Below, piece by piece: positions 39,062-50,192 of a stretch of DNA of 64,000 bases. The DNA lies in assembly GCF_014764715.1 (NCBI RefSeq), contig NZ_JACXXE010000001.1, positions 558,001-622,000 of the forward strand. Direction: 5' to 3'. This stretch comes from Bacillus crepusculi. GTDB lineage: Bacteria; Bacillota; Bacilli; Bacillales; Bacillaceae. How positions within the stretch are numbered: the first letter of the stretch is position 1; each line of letters opens with the position of its first letter. The translations under genes were made by a program, and so were the position numbers. Under the pieces are notes generated by a model. That model saw only the letters and a list, made by a program, of their open reading frames with translations. It ran no database searches and had not been told where the DNA came from.

Positions 39062-40168
39062 TTAACGATCTTTTATGACAACTGGATTTGGCAGAGCCGG
39101 CACCTCTATTGGTTCTTTTAATTCATACGGTCCGACTTGATCAGTCCCTGCATTTTGGATCGTGACATCTGTATAACCAAAATCTTTCGCTGTGAGCAGC
39201 AGACCTTCAATAAGTAGAATATGATTAATTGAGTCCGTTAATTGTGCTGATGCTCCAAACGTGATGGTCACATGTTTTCCTTTTGATGTCACTTCTTTAA
39301 TTGGCTCTTCTTTAATTAATGGATCAAGTCCTGCATCGCTTTCCCGCTTCATGGCCTCTACCGCATCTTCATAAGATGAATAATGAGTTTTTGAGGGCAC
39401 CAAAAATGTCCCGCTCTTATTCTCTAATACGTAATAAGCATGCTTTGTTTGTTTATCAATTGAAATCGTTCCAATGCTTCCATTTGTCCCTAATTGAAGA
39501 TGAGAGCCTTTGACTGACTTAACTTGCACTTGGTTATATTGGCTCCATTTTAGTGTTTCTTTTACCATGTCTTTAAACCGGTTGGCTTCTTTTAATGTAT
39601 CAAGAGACAAATCACTTTTCAGCTGAAAGATAAGCGTATCCCCTTTTTCACTAATATCCACCATATCAATATAAGATTGAAGAGGTTTTGTCATGTCAGG
39701 CAGCTGCACCTGTTCGTATGTGCTTAGCATTGCCTGCACACGGTCGTGTTCATTCTCTTTTTCGATACTAATCGGGACAACTTGAGAAGTCGATTCATCT
39801 ATGTATGCAATCGTCATATACTTTTGCTGGTCCGCTTTTGAAACAACATGTGAGGGCTCATTTGTCAGTTTCACTGCCTCCAATGTTGCATTCACCTGAC
39901 CTTTGTCAGCACTCGATTCCATTTTCACTCGTTTCATATCGTGAGCAGCTGGCTGAAAGAAATGAGGAGAAATCAAAAACGCCATAAATAAAACCACAAC
40001 GGTAGCCACCGCTGGACCGATCCATTTGACATTTTTCTTTTTCTTCCCGCTTGCCATCAGCATCTGCTGGTAAATTTGCTTAGATGAACGGTTGTCCTCC
40101 ACCTTTGGAAGCTGACTTAGTAACACCTTGATTCGTTCTTCGCTCCAATCGGACCTGTTCGTTTTCAT
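39062..40168 (-). CDS. rsiX: Anti-sigma factor RsiX
   Basis: A 368-aa membrane protein that binds and silences SigX. The N-terminal cytoplasmic part (about 1-48) precedes one membrane span (about 49-68, VATVVVLFMAFLISP), and the large extracellular region contains GerMN-like repeats. It overlaps the 3' end of sigX by 89 nt, which ties the synthesis of the two proteins together. Confidence 0.92.
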   Translation of the reverse strand: MKTNRSDWSEERIKVLLSQLPKVEDNRSSKQIYQQMLMASGKKKKNVKWIGPAVATVVVLFMAFLISPHFFQPAAHDMKRVKMESSADKGQVNATLEAVKLTNEPSHVVSKADQQKYMTIAYIDESTSQVVPISIEKENEHDRVQAMLSTYEQVQLPDMTKPLQSYIDMVDISEKGDTLIFQLKSDLSLDTLKEANRFKDMVKETLKWSQYNQVQVKSVKGSHLQLGTNGSIGTISIDKQTKHAYYVLENKSGTFLVPSKTHYSSYEDAVEAMKRESDAGLDPLIKEEPIKEVTSKGKHVTITFGASAQLTDSINHILLIEGLLLTAKDFGYTDVTIQNAGTDQVGPYELKEPIEVPALPNPVVIKDR

Positions 40169-40688
40169 TCGCTAGCTCCTCCTTCAAAAGCTCCATATGT
40201 TTTCGGAGCACTTTCAGGCCTCGGTGCTGAGTTGTTTTGACTTTGCTTTCCGAGAACTTTAACGCCTTTGCCGTCTCCATGATTGAGTAGCCTTGGATAA
40301 ACCTTAAAATGATGACAGCTCTTTGATCGATGGTGCAATGATCAAGTGCGGCATAGATTTCTTTTACAGTTTCATCCTGTACAGCCAGCTCATCTGGGAG
40401 CAGATCTGGATCTTTCACATCCTGCTTATCCCAATCAAACGTGCCGAGCACCCGTTGTCTAATGGTTTGCTGTTTGCGAAACCAGTCAATCGCCACATGC
40501 CTTGCAATTGAAAACAGCCATGTTTTCTCGCTGCTTCTTCCTTCAAAAGTTTTATATGAGTGAAGTACCCGAATGTAAACCTCCTGAACGAGATCCTCTG
40601 CCTGATTTTTATCTTTTACCATATAAAATAAAAACTGGTACAAATCTTGATGGTACGAATCATATATTTTTTGAAAGGTTTCATGCAT
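40080..40688 (-). CDS. sigX: ECF sigma factor SigX
   Basis: A 202-aa sigma factor. Region 2 contains DLYQFLFYMVKDKNQAEDLV and region 4 the helix-turn-helix YSIMETAKALKFSESKVKTT (about residues 142-161). In B. subtilis SigX controls cell-surface charge genes such as dlt and pssA, affecting resistance to cationic peptides. A promoter of its own type precedes the gene. The C-terminus is slightly longer than in B. subtilis because of the overlap with rsiX. Confidence 0.94.
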   Translation of the reverse strand: MHETFQKIYDSYHQDLYQFLFYMVKDKNQAEDLVQEVYIRVLHSYKTFEGRSSEKTWLFSIARHVAIDWFRKQQTIRQRVLGTFDWDKQDVKDPDLLPDELAVQDETVKEIYAALDHCTIDQRAVIILRFIQGYSIMETAKALKFSESKVKTTQHRGLKVLRKHMELLKEELANENEQVRLERRTNQGVTKSASKGGGQPFI

Positions 40689-40715
40689 AGGAAACCCCTC
40701 CGTTCACTTATTTTT

Positions 40716-40742
40716 GTCGAGTGACTCTTACAAAACGTTACA
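40716..40742 (-). promoter_or_regulatory. SigX-type autoregulatory promoter of sigX
   Basis: TGTAAC (40737-40742) and CGAC (40716-40719) are 17 nt apart on the minus strand. This is the ECF promoter pattern recognised by SigX and lies about 30 nt before the sigX start, so the gene should be autoregulated as in B. subtilis. Confidence 0.8.
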
Positions 40743-40826
40743 TTACAACTTTATGACAAATATATTACAAGTTCGACAATTTGGAAAGGGCTTTTTGTTT
40801 AACTTCTCCTTAAAAATATGAAAATA

Positions 40827-40863
40827 GAAAAAACACTTCCTTTCTTTCGAAAAGAAGTGTTTC
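40827..40863 (-). terminator. Terminator after resE
   Basis: AAACACTTC / GAAGTGTTT arms with a 15-nt interior are followed by T residues on the minus strand, just past the resE stop. It ends the res operon. Confidence 0.8.
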
Positions 40864-40889
40864 TCATGTAACAAGATTCTTCGTCAAGA

Positions 40890-42671
40890 TTAGACGAGTT
40901 CCTGTTTTTTTCTCGGAATATAGAAGGTAAAGTGTGTACCTGCACCGGCTTTGCTGTGTGCATGAATGGAGCCTTGGTGTGCCTCCACAATATTTTTCAC
41001 AATCGCAAGACCTAGCCCAGTACCAGAACGCCCTCTTGTTCTTGCTTTATCTGCTTTATAGAACCGTTCGAAAATAAAAGGCAGATCCTCTTCTGGGATG
41101 CCGCTGCCAGAATCTTTTACATCCATCTTCAGCCCGTTTTCCACCGATTGAACTGAAAAATGAACCTCCCCGCCCTCTGGTGTATGACGTATCGCATTAT
41201 CAATGAGATTCGTAAACACTTGCTCAATCTTATCTGGATCGAATACAAAGTGTGGTTCATCCACTTGAATCTCATACGTGAGATTGATTTGTTTTTCTTT
41301 CGCAATACCGAGGAACTTGCGGTAGATCTTCTCAGTCAGCTCTTCTGTATCTGTTGATTCAAGATTAAGTGTAATATGACCCGCTTCCATCCTTGCTAGG
41401 TCTAGAAGGTCATTCACAAGACGCCCCATTCGAAGTGATTCGTCATAAATAATTTGCGCAATTTCCTTCTTTTCCTCTTCTGAGCCAGCAATGTCATCTA
41501 CAATGGCCTCACTATAGCCTTGCAGCATAGCAATTGGTGTGCGAAGTTCATGACTAACATTGGCAATGAAATCTTTTCTCAACTTATCAAGTCTTCGTTC
41601 CTCTGTCATATCGCGGAGTACCGCAACTGCTCCCCTTACATCCTGCTGATTATAAAGTGGAGACATGAGAAGAACCCAAGTACGGCCTTGCAATGATACT
41701 TCGATCATCTGCTCTTTTTCCGTGCTGACGGCTGTATGAAACAGTTCCCGCGCTTCTGGCGGCAATTCATCTCCATCTTTGATCTTCATATTTTGCTCGT
41801 AATACCAAGCCTGCAAAAATCGTTCTGCAGGAGGATTGGTCATAAGGATCGTTCCATCAATATTGATGGTGATGACGCCATCAGCCATACTGCTTAAAAT
41901 GTTGGACAAGTGTTCTTTTTCTTGATTTAAGGCAGTAATATGAAATTTAAGCTGCTTCCCCATTTGATTAAAGGCGATGGCCAGTTCTCCAATTTCATCT
42001 TGCGTTAAAATCGGAATTTTTGTATCGAATTTCCCTTTCGCCAAATCCTGTGCTCCTTCTCTCATCTTTCTCAGAGGATAGGTGACACGTGTAGATAAGA
42101 AGAAAGCAAAAATTGTGGTCAGAACGATCGCAATTCCGGCAGCTAAGAAGATATAACGCGTCGTATGTTTGGTTGTTTGTTCGACAGCAAGAAGTGACTG
42201 AGAAAGAAAGACCATGCCTTTCTTTCCGTTTGCCTCAAAAGGAACACCTACAACAATTCGTTCATCTTTCCGGTTGCCTGCATCAGGTTCTGCCCGTTTA
42301 CTGATTTTCTTACGGTCTTTTAGTGCTTCGTTCAAATCTTTGTCCGCTTCAATTTGTTCCTTTGTAATCGCAGGAAGCTTTCCACCTTTTTCAGACGAAT
42401 ACCATTCGAGACCATCCTCTTGAATAATCGCAATACTCGTCAATTTGTCAGCAAGCTCTGATGTAATTGACCTTGCAAGCGATTGATCTTCATGGCTTTC
42501 TAAAATGACTGCTACTTTGTTTGCCATTTGTGTTAAATCAGATTTCGCTTCTTCTACATGATAATTCTCAATGAATTCTAAAAGAAGCACTGTCAAAATA
42601 GATAAAACAATCAGGACGAGGAAGAGAATGGTTAACCATAGCTTTCCTACGACACTTTTCCAAAGCTTCAT
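40890..42671 (-). CDS. resE: Sensor histidine kinase ResE
   Basis: A 593-aa membrane kinase that responds to oxygen limitation and nitric oxide. It has membrane spans near residues 10-30 and 168-190, a HAMP domain, a PAS domain (about 260-350), the phosphoacceptor motif [12 protein letters not shown] and the ATP-binding N, G1 and G2 boxes ([33 protein letters not shown]). It overlaps resD by 4 nt. Its regulator ResD activates respiration genes. Confidence 0.95.
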   Translation of the reverse strand: MKLWKSVVGKLWLTILFLVLIVLSILTVLLLEFIENYHVEEAKSDLTQMANKVAVILESHEDQSLARSITSELADKLTSIAIIQEDGLEWYSSEKGGKLPAITKEQIEADKDLNEALKDRKKISKRAEPDAGNRKDERIVVGVPFEANGKKGMVFLSQSLLAVEQTTKHTTRYIFLAAGIAIVLTTIFAFFLSTRVTYPLRKMREGAQDLAKGKFDTKIPILTQDEIGELAIAFNQMGKQLKFHITALNQEKEHLSNILSSMADGVITINIDGTILMTNPPAERFLQAWYYEQNMKIKDGDELPPEARELFHTAVSTEKEQMIEVSLQGRTWVLLMSPLYNQQDVRGAVAVLRDMTEERRLDKLRKDFIANVSHELRTPIAMLQGYSEAIVDDIAGSEEEKKEIAQIIYDESLRMGRLVNDLLDLARMEAGHITLNLESTDTEELTEKIYRKFLGIAKEKQINLTYEIQVDEPHFVFDPDKIEQVFTNLIDNAIRHTPEGGEVHFSVQSVENGLKMDVKDSGSGIPEEDLPFIFERFYKADKARTRGRSGTGLGLAIVKNIVEAHQGSIHAHSKAGAGTHFTFYIPRKKQELV

Positions 42672-43390
42672 TCAGCCCCGACCTCAAATTTGTACCCGAC
42701 ACCCCATACAGTCACGATTTTTTTCGCAGCCTCTGGTGATACCTTGTTCAGCTTTTCTCGAAGTCTTTTCACGTGAGTATCTACTGTTCTCAGGTCGCCA
42801 AAGAATTCATATTGCCACACTTCTTTTAATAGCTTTTCCCGATCATAGACCTTATCTGGTGTTTTCGCCAAGAAGTATAAAAGCTCATATTCCTTCGGCG
42901 TAAGACTTACTTCTTTTCCATCAGCCGTCACTCTATGGGCATCATGGTCAATAGAGAGATGAGAAAACACAAGCACATCCTTTGTTGTAGTCCCAGTATT
43001 CAAATAAGACGTTTGAGACGATCTTCTGAGCAATGCTTTTACGCGTAAAACAACTTCACGCGGGCTGAAAGGTTTTACAATGTAGTCATCCGTTCCTGCC
43101 TCAAATCCTTGGACACGGTTGGCTTCCTCACCTTTTGCCGTCAGCATAATGATTGGTGTGGCTTTTTTATCTCGAATTTGATTACACACTTCAATCCCAT
43201 CTGTGCCCGGCATCATTAAATCAAGCAAAATGAGGTCATAATCCGTTTGAAGCCCTTTTTGAATCGCCTCGTCCCCGTTTTCCGCTTCATCGATTTCATA
43301 ATTTTCACGTTCTAAATACATTTTTAAAAGGCGGCGAATTCTTGCCTCATCGTCTACGACTAATATTTTCGTTTGAGTTGTGTGTTCCAT
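42668..43390 (-). CDS. resD: Response regulator ResD
   Basis: A 240-aa OmpR/PhoB-type regulator. The receiver domain contains [10 protein letters not shown] and the phosphoacceptor aspartate in [14 protein letters not shown] near residue 57. The winged-helix DNA-binding domain ends [17 protein letters not shown]. In B. subtilis ResD~P drives genes for aerobic and anaerobic respiration, including resABC and ctaA. It is the gene before resE in the operon. Confidence 0.96.
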   Translation of the reverse strand: MEHTTQTKILVVDDEARIRRLLKMYLERENYEIDEAENGDEAIQKGLQTDYDLILLDLMMPGTDGIEVCNQIRDKKATPIIMLTAKGEEANRVQGFEAGTDDYIVKPFSPREVVLRVKALLRRSSQTSYLNTGTTTKDVLVFSHLSIDHDAHRVTADGKEVSLTPKEYELLYFLAKTPDKVYDREKLLKEVWQYEFFGDLRTVDTHVKRLREKLNKVSPEAAKKIVTVWGVGYKFEVGAE

Positions 43391-43476
43391 TAGACAATCC
43401 TCCTGCTTTCTCCGTTGTTACATTCATTTTAACAAAAAGCCGAATTGATTCATAAAGGTTGGCCTTTTCCTTGTGA

Positions 43477-44655
43477 TTATGCGTAAGAATGCAGCCCCGC
43501 AATCACAAGATTGACAAAGATGAGATTAAACATAATAATGGCGAACCCGATCACGGCAAGCCAAGCAGACTTTTCGCCATGCCATCCTCGCGATAACCGA
43601 AGATGGAGATACGCCGCATAAAAGAGAAACGTAATCAATGCCCATACTTCCTTCGGGTCCCAGCCCCAAAATCTCGTCCATGCAATTTGTGCCCAGATCA
43701 TCGCAAAGATCAGTCCACCTAACGCAAATACAGGAAAACCAATGGATACAGCTCTATAGCCAATTTCATCGACTAAATCAAGATTTACCTGCCTGACGAG
43801 TGGTTGAAGCAGAGCGCTTAGTCGTTTGCGAATGATTAATCTAATCAGTCCATAAATGATCAACCCGGCGCCAAATGACCATAACACTGTATTGACCTTT
43901 CTGCCCGAAAAAACAGGTGGTAAATCAACGAAAGGCTCTAATCGATCTTGCGTCACAAGCTCCCCTCTATGAGGCCCGACTAGGGCTGGCAGTTCATATA
44001 CCATGACACTTTCTTCTTTATTTTTATCTACCCAATTAAACTTTGCTTCATATCCTGTCATTCTAAAGACTGAAGTGACAGCGATAAACGAAAGTGTCAC
44101 CACAATCATAAACATCACAAGCTCTAAACCAAACGTCTTCTTCCCCGGCTTTGTTTGATCGACATGCTTTAAAAGGAAGATGACACCTGCCACAAAGCTG
44201 ATCGCTAAAATGGCTTGCCCAAGAGCTGCAGTTGTCACGTGAATGTATAGCCAATTACTTTGAAGTGAAGGAATCAGCGGTGAAATATCTGATGGAAACA
44301 TGCTTGCATAGGCAATAATCAATAAGGCGATTGGAAGTGTGAATAAACCAAGTACAGACACTTGATACACAAAATATAAAATGATAAATGCAAGCACCAG
44401 CATCATGCCAAAAGCCGTTGTGAACTCGAATAAATTACTGACTGGTGCATGACCAGACGCTATCCATCTTGAAATAAAATAGCCAAATTGGCTCAAAAAA
44501 CCGATGATGGTGAGCGTAATGCCGATGAGTGCCGCCTTATTCCTGCGCGGTCCATCCTCTTTCTTTTTTCCTTTAATGGCACCGCCAAAAAAAGGAACTG
44601 CCGCTAAATAAAATAGAAAAGCTGCAAATAACAGATTTTCACTGACTGCCACCAT
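43477..44655 (-). CDS. resC: Cytochrome c biogenesis protein ResC (CcsA type)
   Basis: A 392-aa polytopic membrane protein of system II cytochrome c maturation. The tryptophan-rich heme motif [16 protein letters not shown] lies near residue 330, and conserved histidines flank it. With ResB it exports and presents heme to apocytochrome c outside the membrane. Its start overlaps the resB end by 17 nt. Confidence 0.94.
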   Translation of the reverse strand: MVAVSENLLFAAFLFYLAAVPFFGGAIKGKKKEDGPRRNKAALIGITLTIIGFLSQFGYFISRWIASGHAPVSNLFEFTTAFGMMLVLAFIILYFVYQVSVLGLFTLPIALLIIAYASMFPSDISPLIPSLQSNWLYIHVTTAALGQAILAISFVAGVIFLLKHVDQTKPGKKTFGLELVMFMIVVTLSFIAVTSVFRMTGYEAKFNWVDKNKEESVMVYELPALVGPHRGELVTQDRLEPFVDLPPVFSGRKVNTVLWSFGAGLIIYGLIRLIIRKRLSALLQPLVRQVNLDLVDEIGYRAVSIGFPVFALGGLIFAMIWAQIAWTRFWGWDPKEVWALITFLFYAAYLHLRLSRGWHGEKSAWLAVIGFAIIMFNLIFVNLVIAGLHSYA

Positions 44656-46318
44656 CTAATCCTTCCCCCTTGCTTTTGCTGATACTAGCTGTATCAGGCA
44701 GTTCTTTTTGATCAACTGGCTGTTGGATGCCACTGCCATTCAGTAACACATTGAGATCAGACTTTAAGCCGAACCAGTTTTTGTTTGTATGTCCTGCCAC
44801 AAATACTTTCCCATCCTTTGCCGACAGCCAGATTCTTCTATGCTGCCAGTACATCCCCTGCACGACACCAATCATAAAAATGATCCCGCCAACGATTAGT
44901 ATCCCAAGAGTTAAGTCCTTTCTAACGGTCAATCCTGTTACGTTTTTCGTTTCAACACGATCAAACTTCATCTTATACATATTATTGTCAGAACCTTCTA
45001 CTGTCTCTTGAATAGCCACAAAGCTTTTTTCACCTTTAGGTTTTTCAGGAGAAATCATTTCAAACACGAAAGCAGGATTATTCGGATTCCTTGTTTTCGT
45101 GCTTGGTGTTCCATCCTCGTCAAAATAAAAATCAGGAAGATAGCTCATCACTTTAACTTTGTAACCGCTACCAAGATCGTATTCCGACTTAGGCTCCAGC
45201 AGATTAATCTTCACTGTTCCGAAAGATTTTTCTGTATCTTTACGAATCAGCTGAAAGACCATTTGATCGAGTTCATTTTGTTTAAAATCCACTTGATATA
45301 ATGAGAAATTGTCAAACTTAAGCGGTTCATTCACTTTAATATCGTGTTCTGTTACCTGCTTCAGCTTTGGCTTTTCACCAAAAACAACTTCCCCTTCTCG
45401 TTTGTATAGTATGGCATCGGTTTTATAGCTTTTCACCACTTGACCGTCGCCAGCTTTTTCAATCGCATTTTCAAACACTTCTTTTTCATTTCCAGATTCA
45501 TAGCGATCTATTGAAAACGCATTATTTTTCAAGAAGTATTGACCATCCGTGCCTGGAATCGGTGCTGTTTCGCCCTCTCTTACCCATAGCGTTTCATCGA
45601 CATACATCCCCGGGACAAACCGAAGCATCGATCCAATGAGAAAGATAATTAATCCGATGTGATTGACGTATGGTCCCCAGCGTGAAAAGCGACCTTTTTC
45701 AGCTAAAATATATCCATCTTCTTCTCGCACGCGGTAACGCTTTTGTTTCATCGCTCTAACGATGCCTTCATATGTATGCTGATCTAATGTTTTGTCTGTT
45801 TCACTGAACAAACGCTGCCTTCTCATAAAGCTTTCTTTTTTCATAACACCTTGATTTTTGAGTGCCCGATAAAGAGGAATGACCCGATCAAGACTACAAA
45901 TGACAAGGGAAATTCCAATAGAGGCTACAAGGGCTAAAAACCACCATGAACTATAAAGATCATGGAATCCAAGAATGTAGTATAGCTTACCAAACGATCC
46001 ATATTGCTCTTCATAATAGGTGGAAGCAGATGCATCTGGCGGAATAAACCGCTCCTGCGGAAAAATAGTTCCCAGCGAAGAAGCTAATAGTGTGATGACA
46101 ATGAGCCACACACCTACTTTAACGGAAGAAAAAAAGTTCCATACTTTATCAACAATCGTTTTGTTATATGTTTGCGAGCGTCTTGCACTGCCGTCATATC
46201 TCATATCTAGTAGCTTGGAAGAGTTTTTCTCTTTTGCATCAATGGGATTCCCGCATGATTCACATAGAACAGTACCGATTGGATTAATATGTCCACACTC
46301 GCACTTTACCTCTTTCAT
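44639..46318 (-). CDS. resB: Cytochrome c biogenesis protein ResB (Ccs1 type)
   Basis: A 559-aa membrane protein that forms the heme-delivery complex with ResC. An N-terminal zinc-ribbon-like segment ([18 protein letters not shown], residues 5-22) precedes the ResB domain, with membrane spans near 70-90, 125-145 and 215-235, a large extracellular domain and a last span near 490. It starts one base after resA ends and overlaps resC. Confidence 0.94.
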   Translation of the reverse strand: MKEVKCECGHINPIGTVLCESCGNPIDAKEKNSSKLLDMRYDGSARRSQTYNKTIVDKVWNFFSSVKVGVWLIVITLLASSLGTIFPQERFIPPDASASTYYEEQYGSFGKLYYILGFHDLYSSWWFLALVASIGISLVICSLDRVIPLYRALKNQGVMKKESFMRRQRLFSETDKTLDQHTYEGIVRAMKQKRYRVREEDGYILAEKGRFSRWGPYVNHIGLIIFLIGSMLRFVPGMYVDETLWVREGETAPIPGTDGQYFLKNNAFSIDRYESGNEKEVFENAIEKAGDGQVVKSYKTDAILYKREGEVVFGEKPKLKQVTEHDIKVNEPLKFDNFSLYQVDFKQNELDQMVFQLIRKDTEKSFGTVKINLLEPKSEYDLGSGYKVKVMSYLPDFYFDEDGTPSTKTRNPNNPAFVFEMISPEKPKGEKSFVAIQETVEGSDNNMYKMKFDRVETKNVTGLTVRKDLTLGILIVGGIIFMIGVVQGMYWQHRRIWLSAKDGKVFVAGHTNKNWFGLKSDLNVLLNGSGIQQPVDQKELPDTASISKSKGEGLDGGSQ

Positions 46319-46319
46319 T

Positions 46320-46850
46320 CTATGACCCCTTTGGTTTAATCAAATTCATATATTCATAGACATTACGTTCTGTCATGGTTCCTTTTATGACTTTGATTAC
46401 CTTGCCTTCAGGATTAATTAAAAATGTGGTTGGCAGCGGCGTAATATCATATGCCTCTGTGACTTGACGGTCTTTGTCCATGGCAACTGGAAAATTCACG
46501 CCATATGCATCCATAAAATTCTTAACGGCAATATTTGATTCTCCAACATTCACTGCAACAATTTCCACACCGCGATCCTTGAACACTTGATATTGATTCG
46601 CCATATAAGGAAATTCTTGTTTACATGGACCGCACCATGTACCCCAAAAATTCAGAAAAACCCCTTTGCCTTTTAAGTCCTTTAATTCAATCCGGTCCCC
46701 ATCCACAGATTGAAGGACAAAGTTTGGCGCAATAGATCCTTCTTTGACTCGATCCTGTTTGGCAAATACTGAGTTATACATTGTATAACATAGTGCAGCA
46801 AGCATCACGAGGAGAATGCCCGTCCGTATGAAAAATCGTCTTTTCTTCAT
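46320..46850 (-). CDS. resA: Thiol-disulfide oxidoreductase ResA
   Basis: A 176-aa membrane-anchored thioredoxin-like protein that reduces the CXXCH cysteines of apocytochrome c so heme can attach. One membrane span (about 10-28) precedes a thioredoxin fold with [15 protein letters not shown] near residue 68. The active site reads CGPC, whereas B. subtilis ResA has CEPC. The cis-proline loop [10 protein letters not shown] is intact. The ATG at 46850 is preferred to an upstream extension of 23 codons. Confidence 0.93.
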   Translation of the reverse strand: MKKRRFFIRTGILLVMLAALCYTMYNSVFAKQDRVKEGSIAPNFVLQSVDGDRIELKDLKGKGVFLNFWGTWCGPCKQEFPYMANQYQVFKDRGVEIVAVNVGESNIAVKNFMDAYGVNFPVAMDKDRQVTEAYDITPLPTTFLINPEGKVIKVIKGTMTERNVYEYMNLIKPKGS

Positions 46851-46940
46851 CTGAAGTACCCCTTCCCCATAGACATTCAGGTAAATTATAGCATTCTCCT
46901 TCTTTTGATGCTTCTTCATTTTTTGAAGTTTATGTGAAAA

Positions 46941-47675
46941 TTAGAAAGCACTTTTCCCGTGATCAGCAATCGCTCTTAGTCGCTTTACTTCATGTGGTGT
47001 TAATTCTCTGCGCTCTCCCGGTCTCATGCCTTCAATATGAAGGAAGGCATATTGCTCTCTTTTTAGCTTTAGCACGTCATGACCAATCGCTTCAAACATG
47101 CGGCGTACCTGTCTGTTTCTGCCTTCATGAATGGTTAATTGAACAATAGATGTCTGCTTTCGTTTATCGATAGAAAGCATTTTGGCACGAGCACGTGCAG
47201 TCTTTTTATGATCTAACATGATCCCTTTTTCCAGCTTTCTGAGCAATTCCTTTGATGGAATGCCTTTTAGCTTCGCTGCATATGTTTTATCAATTTCATA
47301 TTTCGGGTGCATGAGCTTATGGGCAAATTCGCCATCATTTGTAATCAATATCAAACCGCTCGTATCATAATCTAACCGGCCAATTGGATAAAGGCGCTGC
47401 GGAACATCATCAAAGAAGTCTGTGACGACTTTACGTCCTTTATCATCCTCCGCTGCTGAAATGACGCCGCGTGGTTTATAAAGCATAAAGTACACCGGTT
47501 CTTCTCTTTCTAGTTTTAATCCGTTGACTTCAATTTTATCTGAAGAGCCCACTTTCACTCCAAGCTCAGTCACTGTTTGACCATTAACGGTAACTCGTCC
47601 TTCTTTAATTAATTCTTCAGCCTTCCGCCTAGAAGCGACGCCGGCATGTGCAATTACTTTCTGTAAACGTTCCAT
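46941..47675 (-). CDS. rluB: 23S rRNA pseudouridine synthase RluB
   Basis: A 244-aa RsuA-family enzyme that modifies helix 89 of 23S rRNA. An N-terminal S4 RNA-binding domain (LQKVIAHAGVASRRKAEELI) is followed by the catalytic aspartate in PIGRLDYDTSGLILITNDG near residue 102, and by HEGRNRQVRRMFEAIGH. It lies between resA and spmB, as in B. subtilis. Confidence 0.95.
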   Translation of the reverse strand: MERLQKVIAHAGVASRRKAEELIKEGRVTVNGQTVTELGVKVGSSDKIEVNGLKLEREEPVYFMLYKPRGVISAAEDDKGRKVVTDFFDDVPQRLYPIGRLDYDTSGLILITNDGEFAHKLMHPKYEIDKTYAAKLKGIPSKELLRKLEKGIMLDHKKTARARAKMLSIDKRKQTSIVQLTIHEGRNRQVRRMFEAIGHDVLKLKREQYAFLHIEGMRPGERRELTPHEVKRLRAIADHGKSAF

Positions 47676-47796
47676 TTGTCTTTCACCTCATGTACTATCT
47701 TACTTGCTTGACTTAAAACAAACAAGCATTCGTGGAAAAATAAGCGTTTCGTCTGTCTAATTTCAGCTAAAAAACTGTTTTCCATCCATTAAATAC

Positions 47797-47820
47797 AAAA
47801 AAGCGCCTCATTAGGCGCCA
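47797..47820 (-). terminator. Intrinsic terminator at the spmB stop
   Basis: GGCGCCT / AGGCGCT arms are followed by six T on the minus strand. The hairpin overlaps the spmB stop codon. Confidence 0.75.
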
Positions 47821-48347
47821 CTAAATAACAAGCTGACAATAATAACAGATGCGATGACACCAATGAGGTCAGCTAACAGACCTACTTTCAGCGCATCTCC
47901 CATTTTTTTAATACCGACTGCTCCAAAATAGACCGTTAAAATGTAAAGGGTGGTGTCTGTTGATCCTTGCATGACGGCTGCGAGCTGACCAATAAAAGAA
48001 TCTGGACCATATGTTGCAATCAAGTCTGATGTCATGCCGAGTGCAGCTGTTCCTGAAATCGGACGAATAAATGCAAGCGGCACCACCTCTGCCGGAAAGC
48101 CAATCGCTGTAAATACAGGTTTTAATAGCCCCATCACAAAGTCAAGCGCACCTGACGCACGAAATATCGTAATCGCCACAAGCATACCGACTAAATAGGG
48201 AATAATTGAAAAGGCGATGTGAATGCCCTCTTTCCCGCCTTCCACAAATGTTTCATAAGTCGGTACTTTTTTGATGGTTCCAGCAATCAAAATGCCTGCG
48301 ATAATCAGTGGAATCAAAGCAAGTGACAGCCAATTAATAAATGCCAC
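47811..48347 (-). CDS. spmB: Spore maturation protein B
   Basis: A 178-aa membrane protein with gate (nucleoside-recognition) domain features, required with SpmA for full dehydration of the spore core. Hydrophobic spans and the motif PISGTAALGMTSDLI are conserved. The start is most likely the GTG at 48347, just inside the end of spmA, giving the same length as B. subtilis SpmB. A 41-codon longer frame has no ribosome site. Confidence 0.9.
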   Translation of the reverse strand: MAFINWLSLALIPLIIAGILIAGTIKKVPTYETFVEGGKEGIHIAFSIIPYLVGMLVAITIFRASGALDFVMGLLKPVFTAIGFPAEVVPLAFIRPISGTAALGMTSDLIATYGPDSFIGQLAAVMQGSTDTTLYILTVYFGAVGIKKMGDALKVGLLADLIGVIASVIIVSLLFSGA

Positions 48348-48351
48348 AACA

Positions 48352-48939
48352 TCACCCCCGCCTGCTTCTACGATAGTGGAAATAGCGATCAATGAGAATC
48401 GCACCGATTCCTGAAATAAGTGTCGCCAAAATGGTTGGTCCAACAATGTCTGTTGGCTGATCTGCACCATAGGTCATTCTAATCGCAATAACGGTTGTTG
48501 GCACAAGTGTTATAGAGGATGTGTTAACAGCTAAAAATGTAATCATGGATCGGCTCGCCTCATTTTTCCCGTCATTCAATGCTTTCATCTGCTCCATTGC
48601 CTTAATTCCAAGCGGTGTCGCGGCATTCCCGAGACCAAAGAAATTCGCCATGAGATTGGACAGGATATACCCCATTGCTGGATGGTTAGGCGGAATATCT
48701 GGAAATAGCTTTGAAATAAAAGGGCGGCACATTTTACTAAAGAAGTTTAACAGCCCCGCTTCTTCTGCAATCTTCATCAGCCCTAGCCAAAAAACAAGGA
48801 CACTAATGAGACCAATTGAAATGGTAACCGCTTCTTTTGATCCCTTAAATACAGCTTCATTCACTTCCTGCATCGTTCCGTTAAACATCGCATAAACAAG
48901 CCCGATAACAGTGAGAAACACCCAAATTAGATTGACCAT
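48352..48939 (-). CDS. spmA: Spore maturation protein A
   Basis: A 195-aa membrane protein of the same gate family as SpmB, with [19 protein letters not shown] near residue 100. SpmA and SpmB together promote spore core dehydration and heat resistance. It overlaps dacB upstream by 13 nt and is followed at once by spmB: the dacB-spmA-spmB operon, which is under SigE in B. subtilis. Confidence 0.94.
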   Translation of the reverse strand: MVNLIWVFLTVIGLVYAMFNGTMQEVNEAVFKGSKEAVTISIGLISVLVFWLGLMKIAEEAGLLNFFSKMCRPFISKLFPDIPPNHPAMGYILSNLMANFFGLGNAATPLGIKAMEQMKALNDGKNEASRSMITFLAVNTSSITLVPTTVIAIRMTYGADQPTDIVGPTILATLISGIGAILIDRYFHYRRSRRG

Positions 48940-50084
48940 GAAGATCCGCCTATAGATGTCTGGAAGACAGACTTAAACATTTCTTGAAAGCTTTTTTGAG
49001 GCATTCGGTTCCGCTTATTTTCATAAAAAATCGGTACTTGCTCGATCACCTGACCATCTAATAAAAACGTCATTTTTCCTACGACATCCGGGATGGCTTC
49101 GGCGTTTTTTTTCCATTTTTTTTCGGGAGTGAGCATTTCGGTTTCAATTTCCACTAGTTTTTTCTCATCTTCATTTAAAAAATAATCCACATCACGCTTA
49201 ATAAAAGCTTTTTTTTCGTAAAAGGTCCCTTTTAACGAAGCAAGCCTTCCCTTTTCAGCAAGCACATACGTTTTGTAATGATCAAATGCATACTCAAACA
49301 TGGAGATATGATCTTTCCAGTCATCCGGCGCATTAATGGTCACAGCAATTAATGCAGCATCCCCTTTTGCAGCTGTAGAGACGAGCGTGCGTTTTGCAAG
49401 CTTCGTATAGCCCGTTTTCCCACCTGTTGAATATGGATATAAGCCGGTGAGCAGTTTGTTTTTGTTTTTCCAATAGCCTTCCATTGTCTTCGCTTTATAG
49501 AAAGTCGTGCCGGCAATTTTTTGATATTGTTTATGCTCCATAGCGTATTTAGTTAAAATGGCCATGTCATAGGCTGATGAATAATGGTTTTTATGATCAT
49601 CGAGTCCATGCGGATTTTGGAAATTCGTATTTTCCATTCCTAGTTCAGACGCCTTTTGGTTCATCATAAAAATAAAGCCTTCTAAGCTGCCGCCAACATG
49701 CTCTGCAATGGCAACAGCTGCATCATTTCCAGAACGCAGCATAAGCCCATACGTCAGATCCTCTAAGCTCACCTTCTGCCCTTCCTTTAAATAAATCGAT
49801 GAGCCCTCAGCTTGAATCGCCCGTTTTGATACTTTGACGGTGTCTTTCATTTTTCCTGATTCAATGGCTAATACAGCCGTCATAATTTTTGTAATACTGG
49901 CGATTCTTCTTTTTTCGTGCTCGTCCTTTCCAAATAGGACTCTGCCTGACTGTCCATCTATTAAAATGGCGCTTCTTGCACTCACCGATAACGATGTATC
50001 TGCTTTGGCATGTGAGGAAAAAGGCAGTAAGAGTGTAAATAGAAGAAGGACTGCTGTTCCAATTTTTAAATAGGGCATGTTCAT
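48927..50084 (-). CDS. dacB: D-alanyl-D-alanine carboxypeptidase DacB (PBP5*)
   Basis: A 385-aa sporulation carboxypeptidase that trims cortex peptidoglycan and so limits its cross-linking. It has a signal peptide (about 1-29), the catalytic SxxK in [13 protein letters not shown] near residue 66, SGN in MLRSGNDAA and KTG in [11 protein letters not shown], followed by the C-terminal PBP5 domain. AAGGA lies five bases before the ATG at 50084. It is the first gene of the spm operon. Confidence 0.94.
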   Translation of the reverse strand: MNMPYLKIGTAVLLLFTLLLPFSSHAKADTSLSVSARSAILIDGQSGRVLFGKDEHEKRRIASITKIMTAVLAIESGKMKDTVKVSKRAIQAEGSSIYLKEGQKVSLEDLTYGLMLRSGNDAAVAIAEHVGGSLEGFIFMMNQKASELGMENTNFQNPHGLDDHKNHYSSAYDMAILTKYAMEHKQYQKIAGTTFYKAKTMEGYWKNKNKLLTGLYPYSTGGKTGYTKLAKRTLVSTAAKGDAALIAVTINAPDDWKDHISMFEYAFDHYKTYVLAEKGRLASLKGTFYEKKAFIKRDVDYFLNEDEKKLVEIETEMLTPEKKWKKNAEAIPDVVGKMTFLLDGQVIEQVPIFYENKRNRMPQKSFQEMFKSVFQTSIGGSSWSI

Positions 50085-50148
50085 TCACGTCCTTGTCCGT
50101 TTTGTAAAAGTGTATGCTCAGCTGAAAAAGTTATGATGCCTCGTCCAT

Positions 50149-50181
50149 AAAAAAAAGCGTCTCTCGCATGAAGAGACGCTT
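50149..50181 (-). terminator. Intrinsic terminator after ypuI
   Basis: AAGCGTCTCT / AGAGACGCTT, a perfect 10-bp stem, is followed by eight T on the minus strand. Confidence 0.88.
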
Positions 50182-50192
50182 CGTATTCTTAC

